Positions 52,115 to 61,690 of a DNA stretch of 64,000 nt are shown piece after piece; positions within the stretch are counted from its first letter, which is position 1; each line of letters opens with the position of its first letter. Both the position numbers and the translations under genes were made by a program. This DNA comes from Bacteroidales bacterium (GTDB taxonomy: Bacteria; Bacteroidota; Bacteroidia; Bacteroidales; UBA932): the NCBI GenBank assembly GCA_012510445.1, contig JAAZIA010000045.1, positions 19,048 through 83,047 on the forward strand. Direction: 5' to 3'. The notes beneath the pieces are model-generated. The model was not told where the DNA came from and ran no database searches. It saw only the letters and a program-made list of their open reading frames with translations.

Positions 52115-52575
52115 TGTTTAACCCAAACCTGGCGCTCAATCGCCTGATCTAGAGAGATTAGTGTTTCTGTTTGTATAACCGAGGGTATGTTACGTATAAT
52201 GTCAATAAGTACTTCCATCAAGTGGTCGTGGTCACGACAATACAATTTAAGCCACAAAGCATACTTCCCGGTTACAAAATGACATTCTACTACTTCAGAG
52301 ATGCTTTTGAGTGCTTCAATCACAGTGGGGTATTGATTGGCTTGAGCCAACTGAATGCCCACAAAAGCACACACATTCAAGCCCAGCGTTTTTGGTTTTA
52401 CAAGCAATCGGGAACCTGTAATTATTCCCAGTGCTTCCATTTTTTTAACCCGTTGGTGAATGGCCGCTCCCGAGACTCCGCACTCACGTGCAATTTCAAG
52501 GAAAGGCATACGGGCGTTCTTAACCAGAAAAGCCAATATCTTCTGGTCTGTGTCGTCAATAGGGTACTTAGACAT
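52111..52575 (-). CDS. Lrp/AsnC family transcriptional regulator
   Basis: 154 residues: an N-terminal helix-turn-helix (DDTDQKILAFLVKNARMPFLEIARECGVSGAAIHQRVKKMEALGIITGSRLLVKP) and the ligand-binding RAM domain (VEALKSISEVVECHFVTGKYALWLKLYCRDHDHLMEVLIDII). An amino-acid-responsive regulator. It is translationally coupled to purH and 26 bases after the arginase-like gene. The effector is not readable from sequence. Confidence 0.92.
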   Translation of the reverse strand: MSKYPIDDTDQKILAFLVKNARMPFLEIARECGVSGAAIHQRVKKMEALGIITGSRLLVKPKTLGLNVCAFVGIQLAQANQYPTVIEALKSISEVVECHFVTGKYALWLKLYCRDHDHLMEVLIDIIRNIPSVIQTETLISLDQAIERQVWVKQ

Positions 52576-52601
52576 AATAATTTTTCGTTAGATGCGTAAA
52601 G

Positions 52602-53612
52602 TTATGAAAAATTATTAGACTTTTGATAGTAAAACAGCCATTTCATAGGGATTTCCCCCCTGCATGCCATTACGTATTCGTTGACAGAGCATGCTATGTA
52701 GCTTGGTTTGGCAGGGTACTTACTATTTGGAAGTTCCATCCACCATCGACCGCTTTTTTCTGATTGAAAAAAAATGAGTTCCTGACCGTCCTCTCCCATC
52801 TGCACGGCCTTTTTTTGGAACCCTTCCGGGTTGTCTGCCGGGTGTTCGTTAACAGATACAGCTAACCCTTCTGTCAAGTGCCAGAGTACTTGAGCCGTCA
52901 ATTGTGCCGCTTGTGAACCTTCCGGACAAGAGGCCGGATATCCATAGATAACGGCCATACGGAAATTACGCGACAATCCCATATAGCGAGCCAGGGTACA
53001 TATTTCTTCTGAATACAGGCCGTTGGGAGAAGTGCAAATGCCATCCGGTAAATCTGCATGGCGGACAGAGCGCATGTCTAAAAAATGGTGTGTTGCCTCG
53101 CGAAGCAAAGGCTCTGCAGCCAAAGGGTCCTCTCTGAAATCACCCAGGCGTAAGGTTTCCATACCATGATCTGCCAAAGAGCCCATAAAGGCAGGTTGTG
53201 TAAAATAGCGTTGAAAACCTATCCAGGAAAAGTATTCGGGAACCGGTTTTTCACATAGATCTTCCAGGAATCCGGGTGTTTCTTTGCCACGCGACACCAG
53301 GCTAACGCGTTGTTTTCCTTGAAGGAACGCATGTGCTTGCGGAGTGTTGTCTGCGTATAATACGATAACGGGAATATTCCCTTTTTCAGCTGCAGCTAGC
53401 ACAATCGGTATTTTGTTAAGCAACGGATCTTCTGTATAGAAAACGCGCTCGTGGCTTTGCCGGTACAATTTTTTTAATACTTTATGTACACCACCGGCGC
53501 TGCCTGCAAAGACCAGGAATGCTGTACAAGACGGCATGTTTTCACAAAGGGCCTCTGCAGAGAGATGCTCCAATGGAAATAAACAATCATTTTTTACCCT
53601 TTTTTGGCTCAT
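52602..53612 (-). CDS. Arginase-superfamily protein with degenerate metal site
   Basis: 336 residues from the ATG at 53612; the further 12 codons upstream are not required. The C-terminal two thirds resembles the ureohydrolase-like proteins that sit beside topA in many Bacteroidetes and are called formimidoylglutamase: FSWIGFQRYFTQPAFMGSLADHGMETLRLGDFR, THHFLDMRSVRHADLPDGICTSPNGLYSEEICTLARYMGLS. However, the DAHxD motif is not visible and the SxDxDxxDP-like motif has become LDMRSVRHADLP, so binuclear manganese binding and catalysis look doubtful. Its start overlaps the topA stop by 26 bases. Confidence 0.65.
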   Translation of the reverse strand: MSQKRVKNDCLFPLEHLSAEALCENMPSCTAFLVFAGSAGGVHKVLKKLYRQSHERVFYTEDPLLNKIPIVLAAAEKGNIPVIVLYADNTPQAHAFLQGKQRVSLVSRGKETPGFLEDLCEKPVPEYFSWIGFQRYFTQPAFMGSLADHGMETLRLGDFREDPLAAEPLLREATHHFLDMRSVRHADLPDGICTSPNGLYSEEICTLARYMGLSRNFRMAVIYGYPASCPEGSQAAQLTAQVLWHLTEGLAVSVNEHPADNPEGFQKKAVQMGEDGQELIFFQSEKSGRWWMELPNSKYPAKPSYIACSVNEYVMACRGEIPMKWLFYYQKSNNFS

Positions 53613-55896
53613 GTTCTTTCTTTTGAATAAGGGCCCGGCAGTCTTCAAGGGTCAAGTTTTCCGGGTCTGTTCCTTTAGGAATTCTATAATTCTTTTTGTT
53701 GTATTTGATGTAAGGTCCGTAACGACCTCGGAGTACTTGTATACCTTCTTCCGGGAATTCCAAAACGTATTTTTGTGCTTCACGTTCTGCAGCTTGTTCA
53801 ATAAGCAAGATGGCTTTTTCCAGCGATACGGAATAGGGATCGTCCGTTTTGTCCAAGGATACATTTTTGCCGTCCCATTTCACATAAGGACCATAACGGC
53901 CAGTAGTCACAACAACGGTGCTTTCTTTATACAGGCCCAGCTCACGGGGCAAGCGAAACAGCTGTAAGGCTTCTTCCAGTGTAATGGACTCCAGCAGCTG
54001 GCCTTTGCGCAATCCGGCATACCGTTTTTCCGGGTCTTCACGATCTCCCAATTGGGCCATAGCTCCGTATTTGCCAAACCTTACCAATACCGGTTTGCCG
54101 GAAACCGGGTCTGTACCCAGCAGCCGTTCTTCGTTATCGGGACGCGTGGTTTCCAATGCTGTATCTAATGTTTTGCGGAACGGACCGTAGAAATCGTCCA
54201 GCATGTGATTCCAGACCCGTTTCCCCGAGGCTATAAGGTCAAAATCTTCTTCTACCCTGGCCGTAAAATGATAATCTACTATGGAAGGAAAATGTTCGGT
54301 AAGAAAATCATTTACCAAAATGCCTATGTCTTCCGGACACAGCTTCCCCCTTTCTTCTCCATATTTTTCTGTACGCTCTTTCTCTGTAACCTGCCCCTCT
54401 TTAAGTAAAATTTCCAGATACTTGCGTTTTTTACCCGGCCGATCTGCTTTGATTACGTAATTTCTTTGCAAAATAGTAGAAATGGTAGGTGCATAAGTAG
54501 AAGGACGTCCAATGCCCAGTTCTTCCATTTTCTTGACCAGACTGGCTTCTGTATAACGGAATGGGGGTTGTGTAAAACGCTGTACGGCAAGTATGTGAGA
54601 TGCGTCCAATGCATCGTCTTTTTGCAAAATCGGCAACCTTCCCGTCTTGTTATCGTTGTTTTCCTGCTCCTCGTCAACAGACTCTCTATATACCTTCAGG
54701 AAACCGTCAAAAACAATTACCTCGCCGGTAGCCGTATACGCTTCTGTTGTTTTGCTGTCTTTTATGGTAATTTGTGTTTTATCAATTTGTGCATCTGCCA
54801 TTTGTGAGGCCAGCGTTCTTTTTCTGATCAGTTCATACAGTTTTTGTTCTGCTGCGCTGCCTTTGATCTGGGTTGTTTCCAGAAAAGTAGGTCGGATGGC
54901 TTCGTGAGCTTCTTGGGCACTCTTAGATCGGGTAGCGTACTGTCGGGTTTTACTATATTCCGGACCATACACTTCTGTGACAACTTTTTTGGCTACTCCT
55001 AAAGCCAGTTTGGAAAGTTGTGTAGAGTCGGTACGCATATAAGTAATGTGTCCCGATTCGTACAGACTTTGAGCTATGCTCATGGTTCTGCCTACGGTAA
55101 AGCCCAATTTGCGGGCAGCCTCTTGCTGTAAGGTAGAAGTAGTAAAAGGTGGAGCAGGACTTTTGCGTCCTTTTTTCTTCTCTACTTCTGTGACAACATA
55201 TGTGGCTCCGATGCTAGAGGTAAGAAACTCCAACGCCTGTTGTGCAGAAGAAAATCTTTTGTTTAACAGCGCTCTGAAAGGCTCTGTATCTTTTGTTGGA
55301 CAAGTGAACAACCCTTCTACCCTAAAAGAAGAAGAAGGCTTATATTGTATAATCTCCCGTTCACGGTCTACTACCAGACGTACGGCTACAGACTGTACCC
55401 TTCCGGCAGACAGTCCCGGCTTTACCTTTTTCCAGAGAACAGGGGATAATTCGTAACCTACCAATCGGTCCAGGATGCGGCGTGCTTGTTGGGCCAGCAC
55501 CAGATTCATATCAATGTTCCTGGGATTCTCAACGGCTTTTTGGATGGCTTCTTTAGTGATTTCGTGAAAAGCAATACGCCTGACCTTCTCATCAGGAATG
55601 TTTAGCGCTTCTTTTAAATGCCATGCAATGGCTTCTCCCTCACGGTCTTCATCAGAGGCAAGCCATACCAATGAAGCCTCTTGAGAGGCTTTGGTAAGCT
55701 TCTTTACCAATTCTTTTTTTTCCGGGGCTACCACGTATTTTGGGGTAAATCCCTTATCAAGGTCTATTCCAAGTTTGTTTTTAGACAGGTCCCTTATGTG
55801 ACCAAAACTTGATGTAACCTCATATCCTTCTCCCAGCGCCGCTACAATGGTCTTAGCCTTTGCCGGCGACTCTACAATAACCAAGTTTTTCTTCAT
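53587..55896 (-). CDS. topA: DNA topoisomerase I
   Basis: 769 residues from the ATG at 55896 (MKKNLVIVESPAKAKTI). The Toprim domain (VIVESPAKAKTI, LASDEDREGEAIAWHL) and the catalytic Tyr region (SLYESGHITYMRTDST) are present, with FTTSTLQQEAARKLGF. The C terminus has two or three repeats of the RFGKYGAMAQLGD / VTTGRYGPYVKWDGK / VLRGRYGPYIKYN type instead of zinc fingers, as usual in Bacteroidetes. It relaxes negative supercoils and heads the long minus-strand run to 41.8 kb. Confidence 0.97.
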   Translation of the reverse strand: MKKNLVIVESPAKAKTIVAALGEGYEVTSSFGHIRDLSKNKLGIDLDKGFTPKYVVAPEKKELVKKLTKASQEASLVWLASDEDREGEAIAWHLKEALNIPDEKVRRIAFHEITKEAIQKAVENPRNIDMNLVLAQQARRILDRLVGYELSPVLWKKVKPGLSAGRVQSVAVRLVVDREREIIQYKPSSSFRVEGLFTCPTKDTEPFRALLNKRFSSAQQALEFLTSSIGATYVVTEVEKKKGRKSPAPPFTTSTLQQEAARKLGFTVGRTMSIAQSLYESGHITYMRTDSTQLSKLALGVAKKVVTEVYGPEYSKTRQYATRSKSAQEAHEAIRPTFLETTQIKGSAAEQKLYELIRKRTLASQMADAQIDKTQITIKDSKTTEAYTATGEVIVFDGFLKVYRESVDEEQENNDNKTGRLPILQKDDALDASHILAVQRFTQPPFRYTEASLVKKMEELGIGRPSTYAPTISTILQRNYVIKADRPGKKRKYLEILLKEGQVTEKERTEKYGEERGKLCPEDIGILVNDFLTEHFPSIVDYHFTARVEEDFDLIASGKRVWNHMLDDFYGPFRKTLDTALETTRPDNEERLLGTDPVSGKPVLVRFGKYGAMAQLGDREDPEKRYAGLRKGQLLESITLEEALQLFRLPRELGLYKESTVVVTTGRYGPYVKWDGKNVSLDKTDDPYSVSLEKAILLIEQAAEREAQKYVLEFPEEGIQVLRGRYGPYIKYNKKNYRIPKGTDPENLTLEDCRALIQKKEHEPKKGKK

Positions 55897-55960
55897 ACAC
55901 GTTCTAATCAGACTTTGCAAAGTAAGACATAATATAAGGTATATTCCAAATATTTATATG

Positions 55961-55968
55961 TAATTTTG
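55961..55968 (+). promoter_or_regulatory. -7 box of the PBP1A gene
   Basis: TAATTTTG (55961-55968) fits TAnnTTTG; ATG 20 bases further on at 55989. The opposite direction (topA) has only the imperfect CAAAGTAA at about 55917-55924, so this pair does not show the tight double-box design. Confidence 0.45.
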
Positions 55969-55988
55969 CTCCATTACATGTTTGCTAT

Positions 55989-58346
55989 ATGAAAGAAAAA
56001 ACAAAGAAAACAATCATTAAGTGGCTGTGGATCATAGTGCTGACTTCTTTGGTGGGCCTTTCCCTTATGCTGTTTTTGGTAGGCGCGTTTACCAATATCC
56101 CCTCTTTTCGTGTCTTGGAAAATCCGCAAACCAACCTGGCTACGGAACTTATTTCAGAAGACGGAGTGGTTATTGCCACTTATCATATAGAGAACCGTTC
56201 CTATGTACAATACGAAGATTTACCCATAGCGTTAAAACAAGCGACCATTGCTACGGAAGACATACGGTTTTACAAACATTCAGGTATAGATTTCAGGGCA
56301 TTGGCCAGAGTAGCCGTAAAATCCATTTTGCTAAGGCAGTCGAGTGCAGGAGGAGGAAGTACCATTACCCAGCAAGTGGCTAAAACACTATACCCCAGAG
56401 ATACTACGCAATACCGTTTCCCCGGGGGTAATGCTTTTAAAATGCTGGTTATTAAAATGAAAGAGTGGATAACAGCCGTAAAACTGGAGCGTAACTACAC
56501 CAAAGAAGAGTTGCTGACCATGTACTTGAACTCTGTCTTTTTTGGCAGCAATGCTTACGGTATTCGAACGGCCTCTTCTACTTTTTTTGATAAACATCCT
56601 TCGCAGCTGAATGTAGAAGAAGCGGCCACATTGGTAGGTATGGTAAACAAACCTACTCGTTATAACCCCGTTTTAAATTACGATTATTCTTTGCGCAGAA
56701 GAAATTACGTACTCTCGCAGATGAAAAAATACAAGTTCCTAGACAGGGCAACAGCAGATTCTCTTATGGAGTTGCCTATTGTACTCAACTATTCTACACA
56801 AGACCACAATGCCGGCTTAGCCCCCTACTTCCGGGATATGTTGCGAAGGGTAATGGCGGCCGGTCCTCCCGAACGAAAAAATTATACATACCAAGAACAT
56901 TATCTGGCAGACCTGGATATGTGGGAAAACGATCCTCTGTACGGATGGTTGAATAAAAACAAAAAGCCCGACGGATCTGTGTATGATCTGGACAGGGACG
57001 GACTTAAAATTTACACTACTATAAATGCCCGTATGCAGTTTTATGCCAATCATGCAATAGAAGAGCATTTGGGTACGTACCTTCAGCCTACTTTTCAACG
57101 CGAGCTGAGGTACAAGAAAAACAGACCGTTTTCTGACGATGTTCCGGAGGAAATTAGAAATTTAGTGATAAGACAGGCCATTCGCTGGAGTGACAGGTAC
57201 CGAAATATGAAAGCCATCGATGCTACAGACGATGATATTGATCTGGCCTTCCGCACAAAAACCCCTATGCGTGTTTTTTCCTGGAATGGTAAAGACGGGG
57301 CGTATGCCACAGATACGGTACTCACCCCGCTCGATTCCATTATGCATTACAAATCGTTCCTACGAGGGGCGCTTATGGCTATGGAACCGGCTACAGGTCA
57401 TGTGAAAGCTTATGTAGGAGGTCCTAATTACAGGTATTTTAAATACGACAATGCACGCCAGGGAAGAAGGCAGGTAGGGTCTACCATCAAGCCGTTTCTA
57501 TACTCACTGGCCATGCAAGAGGGTTGGACCCCTTGCGATCAGGTGGTAAATGTGCCGCAAACGTTTATTGTAGGAGATACCACCTGGACACCGGAAAGTG
57601 TGGATAGAGAGGAGTGGATTGGCAGACGTGTTACTTTAAAATGGGGGCTTACCAGAAGCAGCAACAACATTTCGGCTTACCTTATGAAACAATTTGGACC
57701 CGAGGCCATGGTGGCCATGAGCCATAAACTGGGGATCAAAAGTCACCTGGACCCTGTGGTTTCTTTGTGCCTGGGACCGGCAGATTTACGGCTGTTTGAA
57801 ATGGTAGCCGCTTACAACACCTTTGCCAATAGGGGGGTGTATGTGGAACCGTTTTTGGTAACGCGTATTGAAGACAACAGCGGTAATTTGCTGGGAGCCT
57901 TTAGTCCCCGTAAGCGAGAAGCCATAGGAGAGCACACAGCCTACCTTATGATCAACCTGTTGCAGGGAGTAGTTAACGAGGGAACGGCCATTCGAATAAG
58001 GGCCTTGTACCTGCCTTCCGGGGCCATTGCCGGAAAAACAGGAACAACCAACGACCAAGCAGACGGATGGTTCATGGGGATTACCCCTAACCTCACAGCC
58101 GGTGTTTGGGTGGGAGCCGAGGACAGGCAAGTGCACTTTGAATCGCTTGCTCTGGGTGGAGGTTCCAATATGGCTTTGCCCATATGGGGAATATTTATGA
58201 AAAAAATTATGAACGATCCGTCCTTGGGATTTTCCGAAGAAGATGTGTTCCCTGCTCCTCCGGGATTTAACATCTCTTTGGACTGCGATGGTTCCGATCA
58301 GGATCTGGATTGGCAACAACGTCGTAGTGACGGTTTCTTTAACTGA
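55989..58346 (+). CDS. Penicillin-binding protein 1A (glycosyltransferase/transpeptidase)
   Basis: 785 residues. N-terminal membrane helix (about 10-34); the glycosyltransferase family 51 domain (IATEDIRFYKHSGIDFRALARVAVKSILLRQSSAGGGSTITQQVAKTLYPRD, KEWITAVKLERNYTKEELLTMYLNSVFFGSNAYGIRTAS); the transpeptidase domain with QVGSTIKPF (SxxK), TRSSNNISAYLMKQ (SxN) and AGKTGTTNDQADGWF. A bifunctional class A PBP for peptidoglycan synthesis. It is 2 bases before ddl. Confidence 0.95.
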   Translation: MKEKTKKTIIKWLWIIVLTSLVGLSLMLFLVGAFTNIPSFRVLENPQTNLATELISEDGVVIATYHIENRSYVQYEDLPIALKQATIATEDIRFYKHSGIDFRALARVAVKSILLRQSSAGGGSTITQQVAKTLYPRDTTQYRFPGGNAFKMLVIKMKEWITAVKLERNYTKEELLTMYLNSVFFGSNAYGIRTASSTFFDKHPSQLNVEEAATLVGMVNKPTRYNPVLNYDYSLRRRNYVLSQMKKYKFLDRATADSLMELPIVLNYSTQDHNAGLAPYFRDMLRRVMAAGPPERKNYTYQEHYLADLDMWENDPLYGWLNKNKKPDGSVYDLDRDGLKIYTTINARMQFYANHAIEEHLGTYLQPTFQRELRYKKNRPFSDDVPEEIRNLVIRQAIRWSDRYRNMKAIDATDDDIDLAFRTKTPMRVFSWNGKDGAYATDTVLTPLDSIMHYKSFLRGALMAMEPATGHVKAYVGGPNYRYFKYDNARQGRRQVGSTIKPFLYSLAMQEGWTPCDQVVNVPQTFIVGDTTWTPESVDREEWIGRRVTLKWGLTRSSNNISAYLMKQFGPEAMVAMSHKLGIKSHLDPVVSLCLGPADLRLFEMVAAYNTFANRGVYVEPFLVTRIEDNSGNLLGAFSPRKREAIGEHTAYLMINLLQGVVNEGTAIRIRALYLPSGAIAGKTGTTNDQADGWFMGITPNLTAGVWVGAEDRQVHFESLALGGGSNMALPIWGIFMKKIMNDPSLGFSEEDVFPAPPGFNISLDCDGSDQDLDWQQRRSDGFFN

Positions 58347-58348
58347 CC

Positions 58349-59356
58349 ATGAACATTGCTTTGGTGTACGGAGGAAGTTCCTCTGAACGTGAAATATCCA
58401 TTTTAAGCGGGAAAAATACAGCAAAACACTTGCTGTCCCCGGAACGAAACGTATTTGAAATAGACATCTATAACAGCAGTTGGAAACTGGTTGCTGTGAA
58501 CGGAAAAGCTACGGTGCCTGTTCAAATAGACAAAAACGATTTTACCCTGCAGTGGGAAGGAGAAAAAATCTCTTTTTCTGTGGTGGTATTGATGATACAC
58601 GGTACACCCGGAGAAGACGGCTTGTTTATCTCTTATTTGCAGATGTTGGGTATTCCTCATACGGGATGTTCGGCCGGAACAGCTTTGTTGACGTTTGATA
58701 AATATGCGTGCAAGAGTGTTTTGCGCCCGTTGGGTGTTCGTATGCCAAAGGAAGTACATGTTACAAAAAGGTCATGGAACGACTCTTGGCAAGACCGGGC
58801 TAAAGAAGTGCTGGGCCCCTTACCTTGGTTTGTAAAACCGGCGGCAGGAGGTTCCAGTTTTGGAATTTCCAAGGTATGTACCATGGCAGACTTGCTGCCT
58901 GCTGTAGAACGTGCTATGCAGGAAGATCGGGTGGTATTGATAGAAGAGTGTATTGAAGGAATAGAAGTAACCAACGGAATGATGAAAACGGCTGCCAAGG
59001 AATTCATCTTACCGGTAACTGAAATTGTTTCTCACAGCGCCAGCGGCTTTTTTGATTACCCGGCCAAGTACAAAGGAGCTTCCAGCGAGATTACACCGGC
59101 ACGTATTTCTAAGGAAATGACCCAACTTGTACAAAACACTACTTCTGTTATATACGATGCTTTGTTATGCCGAGGGGTAGTACGGGCAGATTATATTTTA
59201 CGCGGATCAGAGCTGTTTTTCCTGGAAGTAAATACCGTTCCCGGTATGACAACCCAAAGCCTGGTTCCACAAGAAATAGAAGCCGCCGGTATGACCTTAA
59301 GGGAGTTCTTGGATTACATGATAGAATTTGCCGTTAATGAACATAAAGATTTTTAA
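58349..59356 (+). CDS. ddl: D-alanine--D-alanine ligase
   Basis: 335 residues with the ATP-grasp fold: VYGGSSSEREISILSG near the start, MIHGTPGEDGLFISYLQMLGIPHTGCSAGTALLTFDK, WFVKPAAGGSSFGISKV, EECIEGIEVTNGMM, and FLEVNTVPGMTTQSLVPQEI. It makes D-Ala-D-Ala for the cell-wall stem peptide. It follows the PBP1A gene by 2 bases and overlaps prmC by 20 bases. Confidence 0.96.
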   Translation: MNIALVYGGSSSEREISILSGKNTAKHLLSPERNVFEIDIYNSSWKLVAVNGKATVPVQIDKNDFTLQWEGEKISFSVVVLMIHGTPGEDGLFISYLQMLGIPHTGCSAGTALLTFDKYACKSVLRPLGVRMPKEVHVTKRSWNDSWQDRAKEVLGPLPWFVKPAAGGSSFGISKVCTMADLLPAVERAMQEDRVVLIEECIEGIEVTNGMMKTAAKEFILPVTEIVSHSASGFFDYPAKYKGASSEITPARISKEMTQLVQNTTSVIYDALLCRGVVRADYILRGSELFFLEVNTVPGMTTQSLVPQEIEAAGMTLREFLDYMIEFAVNEHKDF

Positions 59357-60206
59357 AGAATACGCTGCCATTCGTCTGAAAGATCAGTACGAGGCGCCGG
59401 CACTGCAGCTTTTTATAAGCAGTTTATTGGACGGAATAGCGTCTATACCCGGCTATTGGTATTACACCCATGAAGACTATTTGCTTGGACCGGAAGAGCT
59501 TAGACCTTTAATGATAGCGGTAGATCAGGCGGCAGCCGGAAGACCGCTCCAGTATATTTTAGGACAGGTCACTTTTGGAGGTTGCCAAATTCAGGTAGAC
59601 GAACGTGTTTTAATACCGCGTCCGGAAACGGAACAATTGTGGCAAATGGCTGTATCGTTTGCTAACGGTACGGTATTGGATGCCTGCACGGGCAGCGGTT
59701 GCCTGGCCATTGCTTTAAAAAATGCCGTGCCACATACCTCTGTATTTGCTTTTGATAACAACTACGATGTTCTGGAAGTGGCCAAAAAAAATGCACTCTT
59801 GAATACAACAAACGTACGGTTCTTCCAGGCCGATTTGTCAGATACAGAAGGGATGTCAACAGCTGCTAATCGGATGGGCCTGACCGGAGGGGTTGTTAAC
59901 TTGCTGGTTTCTAACCCACCTTATGTAACGGAAAAAGAAAAGGAACACATGAAACACCACGTGTTAATCTTTGAACCCGACGAAGCTTTGTTTGTTCCCA
60001 ATGAAGACCCTTTGGTACATTATCGGCATTTGGCAGACGTAGGGAAACATTTTTTACGTCCGCAAGGTGTTTTACTCGTAGAAATTAACGAGGCGTATGG
60101 AGAAGAATTGTGCAGGTTATTTGAACAAAAAGGCTATACGCAAATTCAGTTGCATAAAGATTTTCACGGAAAAGATCGTTTTATTCGAGCCCGAAGGGAG
60201 TTGTAA
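59337..60206 (+). CDS. prmC: Release factor glutamine methyltransferase PrmC (HemK)
   Basis: 289 residues from the ATG at 59337 (a TTG at 59328 is less likely). Motifs: RPLQYILGQVTFGGCQIQVDERVLIPRPETEQL, VLDACTGSGCLAIALKNA, and the NPPY site in LLVSNPPYVTEKEKEHM. It methylates the GGQ glutamine of RF1 and RF2. The stop codon (60204-60206) lies inside the promoter of the trp leader. Confidence 0.95.
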   Translation: MNIKIFKEYAAIRLKDQYEAPALQLFISSLLDGIASIPGYWYYTHEDYLLGPEELRPLMIAVDQAAAGRPLQYILGQVTFGGCQIQVDERVLIPRPETEQLWQMAVSFANGTVLDACTGSGCLAIALKNAVPHTSVFAFDNNYDVLEVAKKNALLNTTNVRFFQADLSDTEGMSTAANRMGLTGGVVNLLVSNPPYVTEKEKEHMKHHVLIFEPDEALFVPNEDPLVHYRHLADVGKHFLRPQGVLLVEINEAYGEELCRLFEQKGYTQIQLHKDFHGKDRFIRARREL

Positions 60207-60228
60207 AAACAAAACTTTAGTATATTTG
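60201..60228 (+). promoter_or_regulatory. Promoter of the trp leader
   Basis: TATATTTG (60221-60228) is the -7 box; TTG at 60201-60203 with 17 bases between may serve as -33. The leader ATG follows the box by 7 bases. The -33 element overlaps the last codons of prmC. Confidence 0.6.
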
Positions 60229-60235
60229 CAGAGCC

Positions 60236-60310
60236 ATGAAACAAACAGCTATGATTAACAGATGGTGGTGGCTCGGAGGAAAATCCTTCCGCGTGGCATC
60301 TGTGGCATAG
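60236..60310 (+). CDS. trpL: Tryptophan leader peptide (attenuator)
   Basis: A 24-codon frame, ATG at 60236 and TAG at 60308-60310, with three consecutive Trp codons (TGG at 60263-60271, residues 10-12, context INRWWWLGGK). It lies between a -7 box and a Rho-independent terminator, in front of a TrpB-type gene, which is the textbook layout of a transcription attenuator. Trp starvation should stall ribosomes at the triple Trp and let transcription continue. Identification rests on position, the Trp run and the terminator; the peptide has no function of its own. Confidence 0.85.
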   Translation: MKQTAMINRWWWLGGKSFRVASVA

Positions 60311-60369
60311 TCTGAACATTCAACTTTTATTAACCTTTTAGCCCTCTTGCAACGCAAGGGGGCTTTTTT
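60275..60369 (+). promoter_or_regulatory. trp attenuator: alternative hairpins and terminator
   Basis: The terminator is a 10-base stem GCCCTCTTGC (60341-60350) with GCAAGGGGGC (60354-60363), loop AAC, then six T (60364-60369). A competing pairing is visible: TCCTTCCGCGT (60284-60294) can pair with ACGCAAGGGGG (60352-60362) at 9 of 11 positions (G-T wobbles counted), removing the terminator's 3' arm. In turn GGAGGA (60275-60280), just after the Trp codons, can pair with TCCTTCC and block that antiterminator. A ribosome stalled at 60263-60271 would cover GGAGGA and favour read-through. The alternative folds are my inference by eye. Confidence 0.75.
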
Positions 60370-60382
60370 ATTACAAAAACGC

Positions 60383-61678
60383 ATGAAAACAACTAAAAAA
60401 TTTCTGCTCCCCGACCATCAGGTCCCCAAAGCATGGTACAACGTACTGGCAGATTTACCGGCGTTGCAACCTATGTTACACCCTGCTACCCGGCAACCTT
60501 TACAGCCTTCAGATCTGGAGCCTCTTTTTGCCAAAGGATTGATAGAACAAGAGTTCTCTAAAGAACGATGGATAGTGATTCCGGAAGAGGTTCGCACGTT
60601 GTATAAAATATACCGTCCCAGCCCGTTGGTTAGGGCCAGTGGTTTGGAAAAAGCATTGGATACACCGGCTAGAATTTATTTTAAGAACGAAAGCGTTTCT
60701 CCCGTGGGTTCTCATAAGCTGAATACGGCATTACCACAAGCTTATTACAACAAGGTGGAAGGCGTTAAGCATCTGACAACAGAAACGGGAGCCGGTCAGT
60801 GGGGGACTGCCATAAGCATTGCCGGAAAGCATTTTGGACTGGATGTAGAAGTTTTTATGGTACGCTTAAGTTATGAGCAGAAGCCGTACAGAAAAATAGT
60901 AATGCAAACGTACGGCGGTAAGGTACATGCTTCTCCCGGAACAACCACAGAAGCCGGACGGAAGTTTCTGGCCGAAAATCCCAATACTCCGGGAACGTTG
61001 GGTATGGCCATTTCCGAGGCGTGTGAAAGGGCTGCAACCCGCCCTAACTCAAAATACACCCTGGGAAGTGTACTTAACATGGTTATGTTGCACCAAACCA
61101 TCATAGGGTTAGAGGCAGAACGCCAATTCCACTTGGCTGATGATTACCCCGATACCATAATCGGATGTTTTGGCGGCGGCTCCAACTTTGGAGGAATCAG
61201 CCTGCCGTTCTTACGTCACCAGCTGGCAGGCGAAGCTACGTTTGATTTTATTGCAGCAGAGAGTTCCGGATGCCCCAAGCTTACTAAAGGAACGTTCCGT
61301 TACGACTACGGAGATACAGCGGGACTTACCCCTCTTATTCCTATGTATACCCTAGGGGCCGATTACCAACCCGATGCCATCCATGCCGGAGGCCTGCGGT
61401 ACCACGGCGCAGGAGCCATCATGAGCCAATTGTTGAAAGACAAGGTAATAAGAGCCGTTGCCATAGATCAGCACAGGTGCTTTGAAGTGGGTACCCTCTT
61501 TGCCCGGGCAGAGGGCATTATTCCGGCACCGGAATCTACCCATGCTATTGCGGCAGCCATTGACGAAGCCCTTAAGGCTAAAGAAGAAGGCAAAGAAAAA
61601 GTGATTCTGTTCAACTTGTCCGGTCACGGGTTGCTTGACCTTTCTGCCTACGAAGCCTTTAATAACGGAAAACTATGA
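60383..61678 (+). CDS. Tryptophan synthase beta chain-like protein, TrpB2 type
   Basis: 431 residues from the ATG at 60383, directly after the attenuator. It is clearly of the longer TrpB2 group: [48 protein letters not shown] (the PLP lysine is in SHKLNTA), [27 protein letters not shown], and the phosphate loop [13 protein letters not shown]. TrpB2 enzymes make tryptophan from indole and serine, often without TrpA. No trpA or other trp gene is near, so this may salvage indole. Regulation by Trp level is strongly suggested by the leader. Confidence 0.92.
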   Translation: MKTTKKFLLPDHQVPKAWYNVLADLPALQPMLHPATRQPLQPSDLEPLFAKGLIEQEFSKERWIVIPEEVRTLYKIYRPSPLVRASGLEKALDTPARIYFKNESVSPVGSHKLNTALPQAYYNKVEGVKHLTTETGAGQWGTAISIAGKHFGLDVEVFMVRLSYEQKPYRKIVMQTYGGKVHASPGTTTEAGRKFLAENPNTPGTLGMAISEACERAATRPNSKYTLGSVLNMVMLHQTIIGLEAERQFHLADDYPDTIIGCFGGGSNFGGISLPFLRHQLAGEATFDFIAAESSGCPKLTKGTFRYDYGDTAGLTPLIPMYTLGADYQPDAIHAGGLRYHGAGAIMSQLLKDKVIRAVAIDQHRCFEVGTLFARAEGIIPAPESTHAIAAAIDEALKAKEEGKEKVILFNLSGHGLLDLSAYEAFNNGKL

Positions 61679-61690
61679 TGTTATAATTGT

